DNA from: Stagonosporopsis chrysanthemi
Lineage: Eukaryota > Ascomycota > Dothideomycetes > Pleosporales > Didymellaceae
NCBI GenBank assembly: GCA_022560025.1
Contig: JAFISE010000263.1
Location: 1-33,217, forward strand
Length of the DNA stretch: 33,217 nt
Direction of reading: 5' to 3'
Shown here one piece after another: positions 19,352 through 30,433 of the stretch. The translations under genes and the position numbers were made by a program. Numbering within the stretch: position 1 is the stretch's first letter; each line of letters opens with the position of its first letter. A model generated the notes under the pieces. It was not told where the DNA came from. It made no database searches and was given only the letters and a program-made list of their open reading frames with translations.

Positions 19352-19739
19352 ATGGTGCGATCGAGCTCACCACACAGTAGAATCGTCACTGACAATTGCA
19401 GCTCGACCGCCTCGTAGGACTCAGCATGCTCATCGCAGCCACTGCCATCTTCGTCTACTACACTGTCTGGACTCTGTTTATGGTGCGTAGAGACCTTTCT
19501 ACAAGGACACATCCTCGCCTGCAGTTTCATGCCTCAGCATAAGGCTAACCTAAATACAGCCCTTCGTCGACGAGGACCACGTGCTGCACTCGCTCTTCCT
19601 CCCCCGCGTCTGGGCCATCCGCATCCCTGTGATCCTGATTGTCCTCTTCACCACCGTCGTCGGCTCCTTCCTCTCCGTTGTCATGATAAGGAGCAACCGC
19701 AAGAAGGCGCTCAAGGCCCAGCAGAAGAAGGCGTCGTAG
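19352..19739 (+). CDS. DPM2: Dolichol-phosphate mannosyltransferase subunit 2
   Basis: Small ER membrane subunit that stabilises the catalytic DPM1 subunit. The complex makes dolichol-phosphate-mannose for N-glycans, O-mannosylation and GPI anchors. Exons are 19352-19354 (the ATG alone), 19402-19482 and 19560-19739, giving 87 residues. Introns of 47 and 77 nt end in CAG and carry CTGAC and CTAAC branch sites. Two membrane helices are visible, LSMLIAATAIFVYYTVWTLF and IRIPVILIVLFTTVVGSFL, flanking the family signature MPFVDEDHVLHSLFLPRVWAI. A Lys-rich tail (RSNRKKALKAQQKK) faces the cytosol. The length matches the family (about 80-90). The ATG-only first exon follows from the frame: the remaining exons match DPM2 from its second residue on. 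Confidence 0.93.
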
Positions 19740-19944
19740 GGGACACGTTGCTGTTGTTACACACGATACGAGGTATAGGGGTAATACTCTGGCATATGGG
19801 CGGCGCATGGGGGTATTCAACGCATCAAGACTGTCAGATGACAGCACTAGGGACGATATACCATACTTGGAATGTAATTGATTGATGTTGACTGACCTCG
19901 GTCTGTGGGGTGCAAGATGCTTAAGGACGCTTTTGAGACTCCTC

Positions 19945-22900
19945 TCACATAACGCTGCAGCTGTCTTCAGTAATGACAATCGGGCCCTCTCCGTCTTCGC
20001 CCGTCTCGCCTGCGCCGCCTTGATTAGCAGCGATGTGTCGCGCCAGTTGCGCAAATACAGCTTGAGATATGAAGTAATCGTCTCTCCCTCCCTTACGGTC
20101 CATGTCATTCTTCGACGTAATTTGATACGCCTGGTGCATGCGCTTCCTACTCTTCAGTCCACCTGCCGCGACTTCTCCCTCGCTGTCGCTCAACGCTTCG
20201 TCCTCAGTGGGCGCGACTTCGGGTTCTGGCCTGCTAGGTCTCCTTCGGCGTCCAAGGTTGATACTGGAGAAGCCGGTGGTGTCTGCGGAGTGTACGCCAA
20301 CCCCCTTGCGGGCGTTGTACTGGTCTCGAATGTCAGGTGAAAAGATCTTGATGGTGTGGTCGATGCCGGAGACGGCCAAGGTTGGCTCATATGGGTGGCC
20401 TGGACGTGATTAGCAAAAGTCAAAGCTCAGGTCACAATAACATACCCTGAACAACATTGACGACCTCCCCGTCACCCTCAAGGATGTTGACCAGCTGTGC
20501 AGTCTTTCGGTCCCATATGAAGACGTTCCCGCAATCGCTACCACTGACAACGTACTCATCTTGTAGCCCGAAGTAGTTGACATCCTTGACCGTCTTGACG
20601 TTGCAATGCCCTGTGTACACTCGTGTATGCGGCACAGCCAGTATATCACGCTCTACGTTCGCTCTCTGGTACCTTCTGCGGCCGAAATCCGATCTCCAGA
20701 GCATCCGTCCACTGCGTGTCCGGCGCAGACCTTCTTCATCTTCTGAACCCGACTCATCGCCCTCTTCTTCTTCTTCATCTTCTTCAGCCATATCACCATC
20801 GCTGTCGTCCTCATTGCCCTCTTCGTCTTCCATTTCTTCGTCGGATTCTTCGTCGTCCTCAACCAACAGATCCTCAAGCTCAGAAGGGACATGTTCTGTA
20901 CTTGTACTGGATCTTGACCGTGACCCTGACGCCGCTGTCTCTAGCTCGCTGATGGCATCAGCTCTCGCAATCTCTGCGCTCAGCTGTTCAATCTCGTCCT
21001 CAACGGGGTCGATATCTTCTTGCTGCTCTTGCAACGCCCTCTCCTCTGCCCTGATACTCGCGTCTGAGATGCCTCGACCGCCGAACGCTCGATCGACGAA
21101 CGAAAATTTGACGTTTCTCGCAGCATTCAGCAAGATGCCTCTTCCAATCTGATGGCCCCATTTTAATTTGGCTGCCTCTCGAGTCTGAGTAGCCGGGGGC
21201 TTGTCTTCATCCTCTTCATCGCCAGTCAGGTCAGCAAATGGAATCTGTATTGCTCGTGAAAAGGCAACAACGGCGTCGATTTCAGTCGGGAAAAGTACTC
21301 GGATATCATCGGTCATGAACTTCGAGACATCGACATTGACGACGGGGTCATCGCTGGCCAGGTCGAGCAGATACGGAATGAGAATCTCCTCTATAGCGTC
21401 CATGTCGGAGTCTTGCGGTATGGGCAGACGATCGCCTCCACTGCGACTGGAAAAGCCTTCCACGACCGCACCCGGTCCGCTGTCGAGCCACAGCAAGATG
21501 GCCTTGAGGAAGTCATAGCCAAACTGCTCATGCTGTTGCAGCTCTCGCTCTCGAGGCGCATGCTGAATCGAGGCAAAGTATTGCGCGATCATAGCATCGG
21601 AGGTGGCACTAGATCCTGTCAGAAGTTGGCCGCCCATCACTCGTGAAAGCGTGCCAGCTGTCTGAACGAAACGTCGAGAGGCAGCGCGATCATCGCGCAG
21701 CTTATTCTGTACCGCCACATCGACTGGATCCGGGTCCACTGGATAACCCCACGATCGGGATATCTCATCAATGTCAGACAGTATCGAATGCGCCATGCCT
21801 AGAAGCGATGTGTAGGCAAGATGCAGTCCATCCTCGCCGTACTCGCCCAAGTCAAAGATCCGTTTCTTGATCTTGACTGCAGTCTTCGCAATGCGGAAAT
21901 GATCGGTGCCACGCAGCTCGTTCAGCTCCTCTTGCGACATACCGTTACTTGTGGGAGCACCGATGCGGATATCCTCAGACTGGCCGTTTCCATACCTAAC
22001 TCGAAGGGCGAGGTCTTCGTCTGCACTTTCGGTGCGTTGTCTCGACCCAGCTCGTTCTGTACTGTCCTGCGTAGTCGCCTTCGGACGCTTGCGTTTCCGG
22101 CTCTTGTCCTTGACACGACCTGTGGTGTCTCCAGTCGTCACTTTCGATGCAACAACCTGTTCGCGCGCATCTGGAGCTCGATTGATGTCAAAACTGTAGA
22201 TGTTGTCTTGCGACCAACTGACGATGAGCTCGTTTGGGTGCGCATCGCTGATCTTACATGCTGTAATGTGGCCGCCGTCGTCACGCTTCATCCGCTGCTT
22301 GCCATTCGGCGCAAACTTCTTGACACATTGCGTGGCTTGACCTAGCAGCTCTTCGTCGGTTTCTGACCAATTGCCTGGGCTTGAAAGTCTGGAGCCCATT
22401 TCGCGACTCTTGTCTCTCCCCAGCATGCGTCGGTCGTGAAGGAAACAGTGCAGATGAGCGCCACCGAGTGCTATGTAGTGAGGCTGCGATGGTGAGCAGG
22501 AGACCGTGTTCAGGTCCAGGCCGTAGCGACTGTACGATATGAGCGGTGGCGGTACATTGTCAGCGGCATCTGGATCTCTCGCCCATGACGGCAATCGGCC
22601 ATCTTGGGCGGGTGGATATGTCCTCGAGGGCTGTCTGACGTCCCACTGCCGTACATCGCCATCATTTGAACAGGTCAGGAAGTAAAAGGGATTATCTTCT
22701 GTGACGATGCGCTTCACTGTGTCGTTGTGGCTGCGAAAAGCCCGCTCGTACGTCTCCACGCCAGTAAGAGTAACAGCTTCGCGCAGACGATGTATGCTTG
22801 GCCTTGGTCCCCCACTTGTCCGTCTGTTCCCTGTGCCGTAGGCCGAGTGCCCAGAGTGCTCGATATCGAAGATGCGAACGTCGTCGGTGCACGAGACGAC

Positions 22901-23288
22901 GGTGCGGTCGTTGGAGTAGGGCATGAACTTCACGGAGAAGATGTTCGATCGGTGTCCTGTGACAATGGACGTTGTCAAGCTAAATTGCTCCGTGTCTGAG
23001 CCGGGGTTGTATGAGTGGATGTTGATGCGGTGGTCGTCTGAGCCAGAGGCAAGGAGGCGCCCAGATCTTGACCAGCTGGCAGAAGGTCAGTCGTATTTTG
23101 TGAGCACTGGGGAGAAAGCATGCACACCTCAAAGCGTTGACACATCCGTTATGTCCTTCCAGTTCATTCACAATATCCAGGTCGTTGACCCAGTGCTTGT
23201 CGCCATAAATGCCTCGAATATCCGTGTAAGTCCTGCGCTCGTGGCCAACCTCTCGCTTCAGAAAGCGGTCGTAAACGCTGTACTTCAT
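19945..23288 (-). CDS. WD40 protein of the DCAF6/DCAF8 type (CUL4-DDB1 substrate receptor)
   Basis: Exons are 23288-23128, 23075-20446 and 20399-19945, giving 1081 residues; introns of 52 and 46 nt restore frame. N-terminal WD repeats include LEGHNGCVNAL-SWSRSGRLLASGSDD, GHRSNIFSVKF and FLTCSNDGDVRQWDVRQ; the last carries the WDxR motif with which DCAF proteins dock on DDB1. The final repeats (MKDVNYFG-like KTVKDVNYFGLQDEYVVSGSDCGNVFIWD, then GHPYEPTLAVSGIDHTIKIF) are the family signature of DCAF6/DCAF8. Between the two groups lies an insertion of several hundred residues with a basic nuclear-localisation-like cluster (KDKSRKRKRPK) and a strongly acidic tract. Such proteins present substrates to a CUL4 ubiquitin ligase, usually in the nucleus; the target is unknown. 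The tail after the last repeat holds a Ser/Glu region of about 110 residues. Confidence 0.88.
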
Positions 23289-23823
23289 CTTGAAAGAGTG
23301 AGTCTTGCGTGTGAGAGTTGTGGCGAGCTCCCAGGGTGGAGTGGAAGTAGTGGCGACGCAAACGACCGAGCTTCACGCGTCGATGCACAGGAGCGCAGGC
23401 AGGCTTCGATCAGTCGGGCAAGAGTTTCTCAAGATCCGGGCGCACGTGAGAAGTCCTGACACGCATCGCGGCGCATTTGCGAGTTGCGGACGATGTTGGT
23501 AGAGCTGCTCTCAGTGAATTATCGGTGAGGATACAGCTATGCAGGCGGAATGACGATGCACTTCCGTGGTTCCCCACACCAAGCCGCCGATCTTTTCACA
23601 TCAGCCTTTCTCTCAGGAGAAGCCGGCACCACTATAGACTCCTAATAATCTAGCAGAACCTTTACGGAATCCATTCCATCCATAGTCTTGAAACTACATA
23701 GCAAACACGTTTCGAGCGATGAGTCGTGATGCTGTTATTGTGAAAGTATCAGTCTAAATTTATCTCCATCTCTAATGTGCATTATAGGCCAGTCCGAAGT
23801 ATCCATCTCAAACAGGTAACCGC
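23289..23823. other. Intergenic region between the WD40 and MFS genes
   Basis: 535 bp holding the WD40 promoter and the MFS 3' flank. Only short frames overlapping the WD40 start are present, and nothing else is recognised. Confidence 0.4.
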
Positions 23824-25628
23824 CTAAGAGCTAGCGAATCTGCTCCTCTCCCTCATCCCTTTGCCAAAATAGAACAGGACCCACATGCCGATACTGCATA
23901 GAACCATAAAGCCAGCAAGCAGGCTGACACCACCGTCGATGCCAATGCCTCTGAACATGGGCCTCGAGAACAGTATTGCTGCGAAAGCAAACAGGCTTCT
24001 GGAAAGACTGTTTGCGGAGAAAATACTTGCGGCATATCGTGGGTAGATGTTAGGGATGTAGAGGAGGACACTCTGGGCGATGAAGTAGATTCCGAATATC
24101 GCCAACCCGAGACCGAATGTTGGAGCCATCCAATGTACAGACGGACGAGATGTCCACGCTGTTGCTCTAGTTAGTATGAGTTACGGGGAGCTATCTTGAA
24201 GCTGTAATGGGGGGGGGGGGGGTTTACCAAAAATGAACAGGCCAATACAGATAAGAGGGCTAGCGAACAAGCCAGGCAGCAGATGGTTTTCGAGCTCTCC
24301 AAAGGTGCCGTTCTGCATGCGAGGGAAACATCTATATTTAAGATAGATGCAGTGGACAGTAAAACCGAGCAGACCAGCTGGTGCGACAACGAGGAACACA
24401 AGGCCGGTACTCTCAGCTGAGAAGTTGTACATGACTGGGTACACGAGGGGAAGAGACTCGAAGAAAGAGTAGTATGTGCCATAGCACAAGCCCATGCTGA
24501 AGGTGTTGTTAGTGACCGTTACTGGACTCGATGAGCTTGCAACTCACTACACAGTCGTAAAGAGGATGGCAGGATCGAGTGCGTTGATCTCCCAAGGCTT
24601 GATCAGAGCATCAAATGCAAGGCTCGAGGCCTTCAGGTTCTTCTGCTTCTTCTCCGAATCAGACATCATGTTCTCGTTTCCGGTCTCCTCGCGAAGACGC
24701 TTAGCCTTGTAGTAGAGGATCGTAGGACCGGAGGTCTCTGGCAGCATGCAAAGCATGAGGGTGTAGACTGGACCCGCGATGATCATGAGCTCCCATGCTG
24801 AGAACCTCCAGCCCAGGTCGCGGACTGCGTAAGAGGAAAGAGTGGGGCCGAGAGCAGGTCTACTCAAGTCAGCTAGGCTTCTCATATGTGGCGGAACCAC
24901 TCACCCCATGGTCGCTGTGGCAGCCCACAATGCCACGGCAAACGGGAACTCAGACATCTTCCAGACGTCGGCCAAAGACGCTCCAGCCGTAGCCAGGCAA
25001 GGCGAAGCCATGAAGCCCAGCAGGAATCGCAGAATCATCAGACCAGGATAATTGTTGACGAGCGCAGTCGGGATACACAGGATGACGAAGAGGAAGCCGG
25101 AGATAGCATATGGCGGGTTTCTGCCGACTGCGGGAATCTCTGAGAGCGGCGAGAAGAGCAGACATCCTATGCCATACCCTAGCACGTACAAGGCCAGGCC
25201 CAATGAACCTTCCACGTGGGACTTATGGAAGATCTCTTGAACTGCCTCCTGTGAAGGGGAGTAGATGGACGAGCCGACGTACACGGCGAATGTGTACAGG
25301 CCGATGAGAGTGGTGATGAGAACCCTCTCCTTCATCGACCAGTTGTGGGGGTCCTGTTTGAAAGGCAAGTCAGCTTCGGTTGTGATCTTGACCAGAGGTA
25401 CAAACGTACACTTGGGTCATCAGGACCATCCCAGTCAACGAGTGTCGTGCTCTTCTCGAGCTTGAGCTCGGAACCGATGATGCTGTCTGCTGGGATTGCG
25501 GCGGGGATATCATCGCTGGAGGAAGAGGATGATAGTGCTTTGGCCTTGCTGCGGGAGAAGTCGAAGCTACGATGGCGGAAGTAGTGGAGAGCGGTCCCGA
25601 CCGACGAGTGCCGGAATAGGTACGACAT
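23824..25628 (-). CDS. MFS transporter, DHA1 (polyamine/multidrug:H+ antiporter) type
   Basis: Exons are 25628-25410, 25353-24905, 24859-24548, 24496-24228 and 24158-23824, giving 527 residues; four GT-AG introns of 56, 45, 51 and 69 nt restore frame. A cytosolic N-terminus of about 75 residues ends in the class motif DPHNWS. About twelve membrane segments follow. Signature stretches are LRFLLGFMASPCLATAGASLADVW (helix 4-5 region), GPTLSSYAVRDLGWRFSAWE (helix 5-6, the antiporter motif C area) and YYSFFESLPLVYPVMY in the second half. This fits plasma-membrane drug or polyamine exporters such as TPO1 and FLU1. Substrate cannot be told. The fourth intron contains a run of 14 G on the plus strand. 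Confidence 0.92.
24209..24222. repeat. Homopolymer G14/C14 within an MFS intron
   Basis: Fourteen G on the plus strand (C on the transcript), starting six bases inside the donor of intron 4. The length is prone to slippage and to sequencing error, but it lies outside coding sequence. Confidence 0.9.
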
Positions 25629-26190
25629 TGTGAATGTGGCCAGCTGTTTGTACGTCCCAGAAGTCAGCGCTGTCGTAGTACAGCTTGCTGGACTAGGTCT
25701 CGAATTGTCTTTTCAGGTTCTGCAAAAAGTAGTATGCTGAAGGAATTCTGGAGCTTGTTGCCTTTCTGGCGTCTCCGCAAACATTGTTGGTTTATATCCT
25801 CACAATTTCCGCCTAAACTCCACCCTCACCCTGTGCAACACCGGTGTTTGTCAGACCTTCTTGCATCATGCGATGACTCTATTCAGCGCCAAGTGTTAGT
25901 ACGCAGTTATGGCGCTGATGAGATCGACGTTTGTATACACCCTTTCACGATAGGGCAGATAGCGGCTTACCCACAATAGGCAAAGTCCCTTCACGGCCTT
26001 CACGTTAAGCTGTCAGCGAAAGATAACCCTCTGTCAGTTTAAGGGCGGCGCATCAGAGCGACAGCGGCGAGCGGACCAAAGCGCATGTTCGTCAAACATG
26101 CTCGATCGTGGTTGGATGGGACACGTGGTGAGTCGAGTTGACCTCCTTTGAATCTTACAAAGCGTGGCTGCCTCAAGAGGCTTTGTCACT

Positions 26191-26928
26191 TCAAAGGGTC
26201 AGTAAGCACAAGATAGCACCAACAACGGACGAAGACATTCGGACAGCATGCGAAATGATTGGTAAACCCTTCTCTTTTGACGTCTCGAAAAGTCTCCGGT
26301 GCTGCCTCCTGGAGATCCGAATGTGCGAACTTCCAAGAATGCGGCTGCTTACTTGTTCTTGTTTGTGCAACATTGGTGGGGAAGCTGAAGAGTCGTGATA
26401 AGTGCATGAAAACTCGCCATTGACAATATTGCTCAGCACAGGCATGGACGAACCTTCAAGAGGCTCTGAGAGATTGGCGATTGCATCTTCCATCATACGT
26501 CTTGCTTGCAGATCTCTGGGTCTAGCAATATGGAGGAGAGGCTCTTTGTCCCAACTATGGGAATTGCAATGTACTGTAGCGGACCTCGCAGCCTGAAGTT
26601 GCGCCTCTTCGGTGTCAGCAATGCCAGCAAATCGGATACTTCTGTCATCGCAGACCGCTGCGACGAAGCCTATACCCGTCGGAATCCAAGGACAGCACAT
26701 GAACATGCTCACCTTGCATGTGAGTGCACCGACGAAGTGCTCTGCTGAGGATCGTCGGCTCTCCAAGTGCACTAAGATCAGGTTATCAGTCCCACAAAAG
26801 ACACTGCAATGTAGAACCAGACCCCTGAGGCTCATCCTGCGACGGCTGTCTTCAAGGCAGGTTTGTTGAACAAAGCCCACCTCCCAGTGCGAACCGTGTA
26901 ACACCCACAACCCCGCTGTGGGTAACAC
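26191..26928 (-). CDS. Weak candidate: hypothetical protein of 245 codons
   Basis: This is the longest open frame of the gene-poor stretch. I do not recognise it. The centre (ESRRSSAEHFVGALTCKVSM, then FMCCPWIPTGIGFVAAVCDD) reads like folded protein, and the part around MMEDAIANLSEPLE looks helical. A GTGAGC donor and a GACAG acceptor inside the frame could form a 70-nt intron, but its removal leads quickly to a stop. It may be a chance frame, a non-coding transcript or a relic. Confidence 0.22.
   Translation of the reverse strand: MLPTAGLWVLHGSHWEVGFVQQTCLEDSRRRMSLRGLVLHCSVFCGTDNLILVHLESRRSSAEHFVGALTCKVSMFMCCPWIPTGIGFVAAVCDDRSIRFAGIADTEEAQLQAARSATVHCNSHSWDKEPLLHIARPRDLQARRMMEDAIANLSEPLEGSSMPVLSNIVNGEFSCTYHDSSASPPMLHKQEQVSSRILGSSHIRISRRQHRRLFETSKEKGLPIISHAVRMSSSVVGAILCLLTL
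26898..26928. repeat. Inverted repeat ACCCACA/TGTGGGT
   Basis: The 7-nt arms 26903-26909 and 26917-26923 flank a 7-nt loop. In addition GTAACAC occurs directly at 26898-26904 and 26922-26928, overlapping the arms. Confidence 0.5.
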
Positions 26929-28447
26929 CGGATCCTGTGCTGGGTCTGCATGTCACTGTCAAGTCTCCAGCTCCATGGTGTCGATGGTCGCAGGTTTGAG
27001 AACCAGCTTGTCAGCCATCAAGCATCGAACGCAAAGCTTGACTGCTAACTCGTTTCGCGACTGCTGTCATCTGTTTCCTGCTGTCTTGATCCAGACGTGC
27101 TTTGTTTTGTACTCCGCAGGACACTATGCTTTGTGCAGAGATCAGACGTCTAGCATTGCGGAGGCCGCGGCGTCCACGGCCCGCAAACATCTCATGCCTC
27201 GTGTTGGAGCAATGCGTCGTCCATGGTCTCTGTCAAAGTTTTCTCTGTTGATTTGGTTCGCAAGGCAGATTCTAACGAAGCGAGGTGTGGTTGTGCGCAG
27301 ATTCATCGTCTCAAGCCGGCATGCAGAGCGCTGCAACGTCTTTCAAGGGTGCACACGTGGGTAGGGCAGCCTCGTAACGCGAAATGAGGTACCAATGCTA
27401 ACCGCACGGCACGCATGGGGAAGGCCATTATTAGCCAACGGGCTGGTCAAGGCGGCGCTCCCAGTTTCTCAGAAGGGGCTGGGTTATGGGTAAAGGGCGC
27501 GCCCGAGGGTTTTTCCGCAGGCTGCAATGTTTCTGCTAGATACGAGGAGCTCTAGATCGCTTCTGTCGATCCTGAAAAGCACGAGGCGAGCTGCGTGTTG
27601 GAGCTGTGTTTTACAAGGTCAGAGTCACGGCTCCTTAAACACAGCTTCACGTCTTCCGCAAGCAGGCCTTGTCGGTACCGGCGGGATGGAGATATCGAAA
27701 CCAACACCGCGAATCACGCGCTCACGCCCTCATATCGCGAAGCTGCAGCGACAATTGACTGTGATCTGCGGGGCTGCCGGAGCCAGTGCACTTGCAGTCA
27801 AGCTGCAGTCCGGCTGCGCCTGCCGAGCTATGGGCTCTGCGCGCCTCGAGATCTAGCCCTCGCGCACTGACTGCTCCGCTTGCTTGCAGCAGCATTCGCA
27901 AATGCAAGACAGGCCTGGCAGGACTGCTCTCGCGACTCGTAGCGGCCTAATAATATGTTTTGCATGGCGCTCGGACGTGATCTGGCAGTCCAACAGGGCA
28001 TGGAAGGGCATGTGAGGCCATCTAGAGCCGGCCGTCCGCGGGCGCAGCTGAGACGAGATAGTGCATGTCACACCAAGGTGGGAAGGTTCGACTGGGACCG
28101 GGCTCATGAGCGATTATTGAGTGCACTACATGTACTGAGCGCGCGCCGCTCGTGTCTGGTTGCGGTGCGCTATTTCCTACAACAGTATTCCCAGGCTATA
28201 GCAACGCATCATCACGTTCGGATTCCTCTGGTCGACGTCTCAAAACAGCATACCGTTTTGGTCGAATACCAACTAGTAGACTCTGTACTACCTCGACCTC
28301 GACGCATCTGGCAACTTGATTGTCAACAACCGGGATAAATTATTGTGAAAAACAACAAGAATTTGAGTGCGTCCACCAAGCATCACCTCACAGCACAGGC
28401 AATTGACATCTTTTGCAGTCCGTTACTCGGGTCCCACCACCAAAGCC

Positions 28448-29236
28448 ATGCGCACTTCAACAATCCTCACAGCATTTCTCCTCTCCACAACATCATTCGC
28501 CGCGCCAACACGGACACAAACCCGCTCCCACTGCCGCTGCGTCCTCGTTTCAGACAACACCAGCCCGCTCGAAACACCCGCGGCCGCACACTGGACACCC
28601 GCCGCCTGGAAAGCCACAGATCCGACACCCAGCCTCTCCCCGAAGCACCACCTAACCACCGACAAATGCGCGAATCTTGGCCCTGAGCTAGAGAACTTCC
28701 GCCACACCAAACCCGACCTCTACGACTCGTACGTGCGCGACAAGATCGCAGCAAACACAGCCGACAACGGCGAGAAGCCGTTGCCCACAGAAGTTTTAAT
28801 GAACCGGGAGCCACGACCGACTTCGCGGCCCTCCGAGCGGATAGTGTGCTACTCGGAACCTGAAACCTTTACTGCGTACAACGACTCGTGTCTTACGCTG
28901 TGGGGGCTGCAGATCATTGTCGCGATCACGATTCTGGCGTGTGTTGCTGAGGGTATCCACTTGGGCATGCGCTGGCTCACTGGCCCCCCCTCGACCGAGT
29001 CTGAGCACGATGTTTCGTCTGAGAAGGCGCTGCGGCTCCCTGGCGCGGAGCGGCTGCTGCTTGCGATTCCTACTCAAGTGACTCAGAGGGACGATGTGTT
29101 TAGCCCTGGCGCAGAGAAGAAGCTCAAGGCGTATGAGGCCACACGGTACTTTGTTGTCAAGAGCCCGAGTGGGAGGAGAGAGTTTATTGCGTACGACAGT
29201 GAAGACGATGATGAGGCAGACAGGCCGGTAATGTAA
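28448..29236 (+). CDS. Secretory-pathway single-pass membrane protein, unknown function
   Basis: Single-exon gene of 262 residues, family not recognised. I chose the ATG at 28448, not the upstream in-frame one at 28367, because it opens a clean signal peptide (MRTSTILTAFLLSTTSFAA, predicted cut near residue 19). The lumenal or extracellular part has five cysteines (29, 31, 74, 134, 148), enough for two disulphides. One membrane helix spans about 151-173 (LWGLQIIVAITILACVAEGI), followed by a cytosolic tail of about 85 residues with an acidic end (DSEDDDEADRP). The tail also holds KSPSGRREF, a possible phosphorylation context. This is type I topology by the usual rules. It could be a cell-wall or membrane sensor, but that is a guess. 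Confidence 0.7.
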   Translation: MRTSTILTAFLLSTTSFAAPTRTQTRSHCRCVLVSDNTSPLETPAAAHWTPAAWKATDPTPSLSPKHHLTTDKCANLGPELENFRHTKPDLYDSYVRDKIAANTADNGEKPLPTEVLMNREPRPTSRPSERIVCYSEPETFTAYNDSCLTLWGLQIIVAITILACVAEGIHLGMRWLTGPPSTESEHDVSSEKALRLPGAERLLLAIPTQVTQRDDVFSPGAEKKLKAYEATRYFVVKSPSGRREFIAYDSEDDDEADRPVM

Positions 29237-30433
29237 TTTCTCACACGCGGCGCCTGTGTTGGTATTCAGTGCCTGGGCATGCGTTTTCAGCGATGCGCCA
29301 GGCAGTATATACGGTCCATATACCCTAATGAAGGATGATACATGCTCAGATGCGATCTTGACGGGTGCCATCCACTGCGAGATGTCGAGTGAGGTTTTAT
29401 CCTCGTTCGACAATCTCCGACTTGATCCTCTTTTCCTCCTCCTTTCCTCCTCCTCCTTCCCTATGGAGCTCTGCATCCTCCAAATTCCACGTTTACATCT
29501 CATAACTCCATAACAGTGCCACACGAAGGTGGCAAAAATCAGATGGGTATCGTAAACTATGCGCTAACAGGGCTGATAGGGTATTTCAAAGCAAAGCGTC
29601 TATATACAATGAACTGCAAAAAAAAGACAGAACAGGTCGAAAACAACTCCCTGTCGACATGGTTGACGCGTGCGTGGGCAGGTGCAAGGGACGGCGTCTG
29701 GTCGAGGGTAGGTGTGTGGCTCCATGGTGTCAACAGCACAAGCATAAGCTGCCTTACCTGCCCAGAACGAGAAGCAAAAAAAGACATGGGCAAAGCGTGT
29801 GGGAAGAACCAACCATGCTTTTCGCAGTGGATATCTAAATTATCGTGATTAAAATGGCTGGGTGCTGGAGTCGCAGCGGGTATTATTGTAGTTGTCGCTT
29901 GGGTATGAGTTGCAGTGGAAGTCTCATCGCAGATGGGCTCCGGTCTGTCGCGATAGGCCGCGGTGAGTTGCAAAGGCTGCAGAAGGGTGTCGTTGCAGGG
30001 CATTGCGCAAAGGTCCGGGACAAAGCGGCAGGCGTGTTGTTGCAGGGGTATTCGATGGGTTGCCGCGAGTGAATGGATCACCAGGTCACATCACCGGCGG
30101 TACGATGTTCGTGCGGATAGTCTAGATGACAGTCGTGATTCAGAGGTTCGAGTCGAACCGAGTGTATGGACATGTCGCACCGACCGAGACTGAAGGACCA
30201 GTCATCGACGGGGGCCGAGTTGTCGGACAACTTGGAATGCGGCGGAAAGATGCAAACGCCGTGAGCCGGGGGAACGCTGAAGTACAGGATGTGTTGAAAC
30301 AGGATGTCGTTACGTGGAGACAGAGGAAGGAGGAAGGGGGTGCCTTTAATAGGCTCCAGTGAAAGACGCTGTGCAATAAGTGAAGGTCGTAAGCTGATGA
30401 GATCGTGGATCAAGATGGGCGGCAGTGGGCCAA
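29237..30433. other. Intergenic region between two convergent genes
   Basis: About 1.2 kb of 3' flanks. It contains a TCC-rich tract near 29430-29460 and the palindrome at 30145-30159. Minus-strand frames at 28796-29524, 29557-30081 and 30078-30452 have no domain and overlap gene ends, so they are not called. Confidence 0.4.
30145..30159. repeat. 15-nt perfect palindrome
   Basis: GGTTCGA and TCGAACC flank a single central G. It also resembles half of a Pol III B box, but no tRNA can be folded around it. Confidence 0.6.

Larger units (their letters stand above)
25629..28447. other. Gene-poor stretch, 2.8 kb
   Basis: No gene can be firmly supported here except the weak candidate listed separately at 26191-26928. 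Plus-strand frames at 26918-27364, 27527-27856 and 27955-28338 have biased, low-information translations and no domain. The first part is the MFS promoter and the last few hundred bases are the promoter of the 28448 gene. Confidence 0.4.

Noticed and set aside
26603..26721. A cysteine-rich segment (MCCPWIP) suggesting a LITAF-like zinc domain
   Set aside because: The second pair of zinc ligands and the flanking pattern of that family are missing.
28796..29524. A 242-codon minus-strand frame over the membrane-protein gene
   Set aside because: It has no domain. The plus strand has a signal peptide and membrane helix in good codon context.
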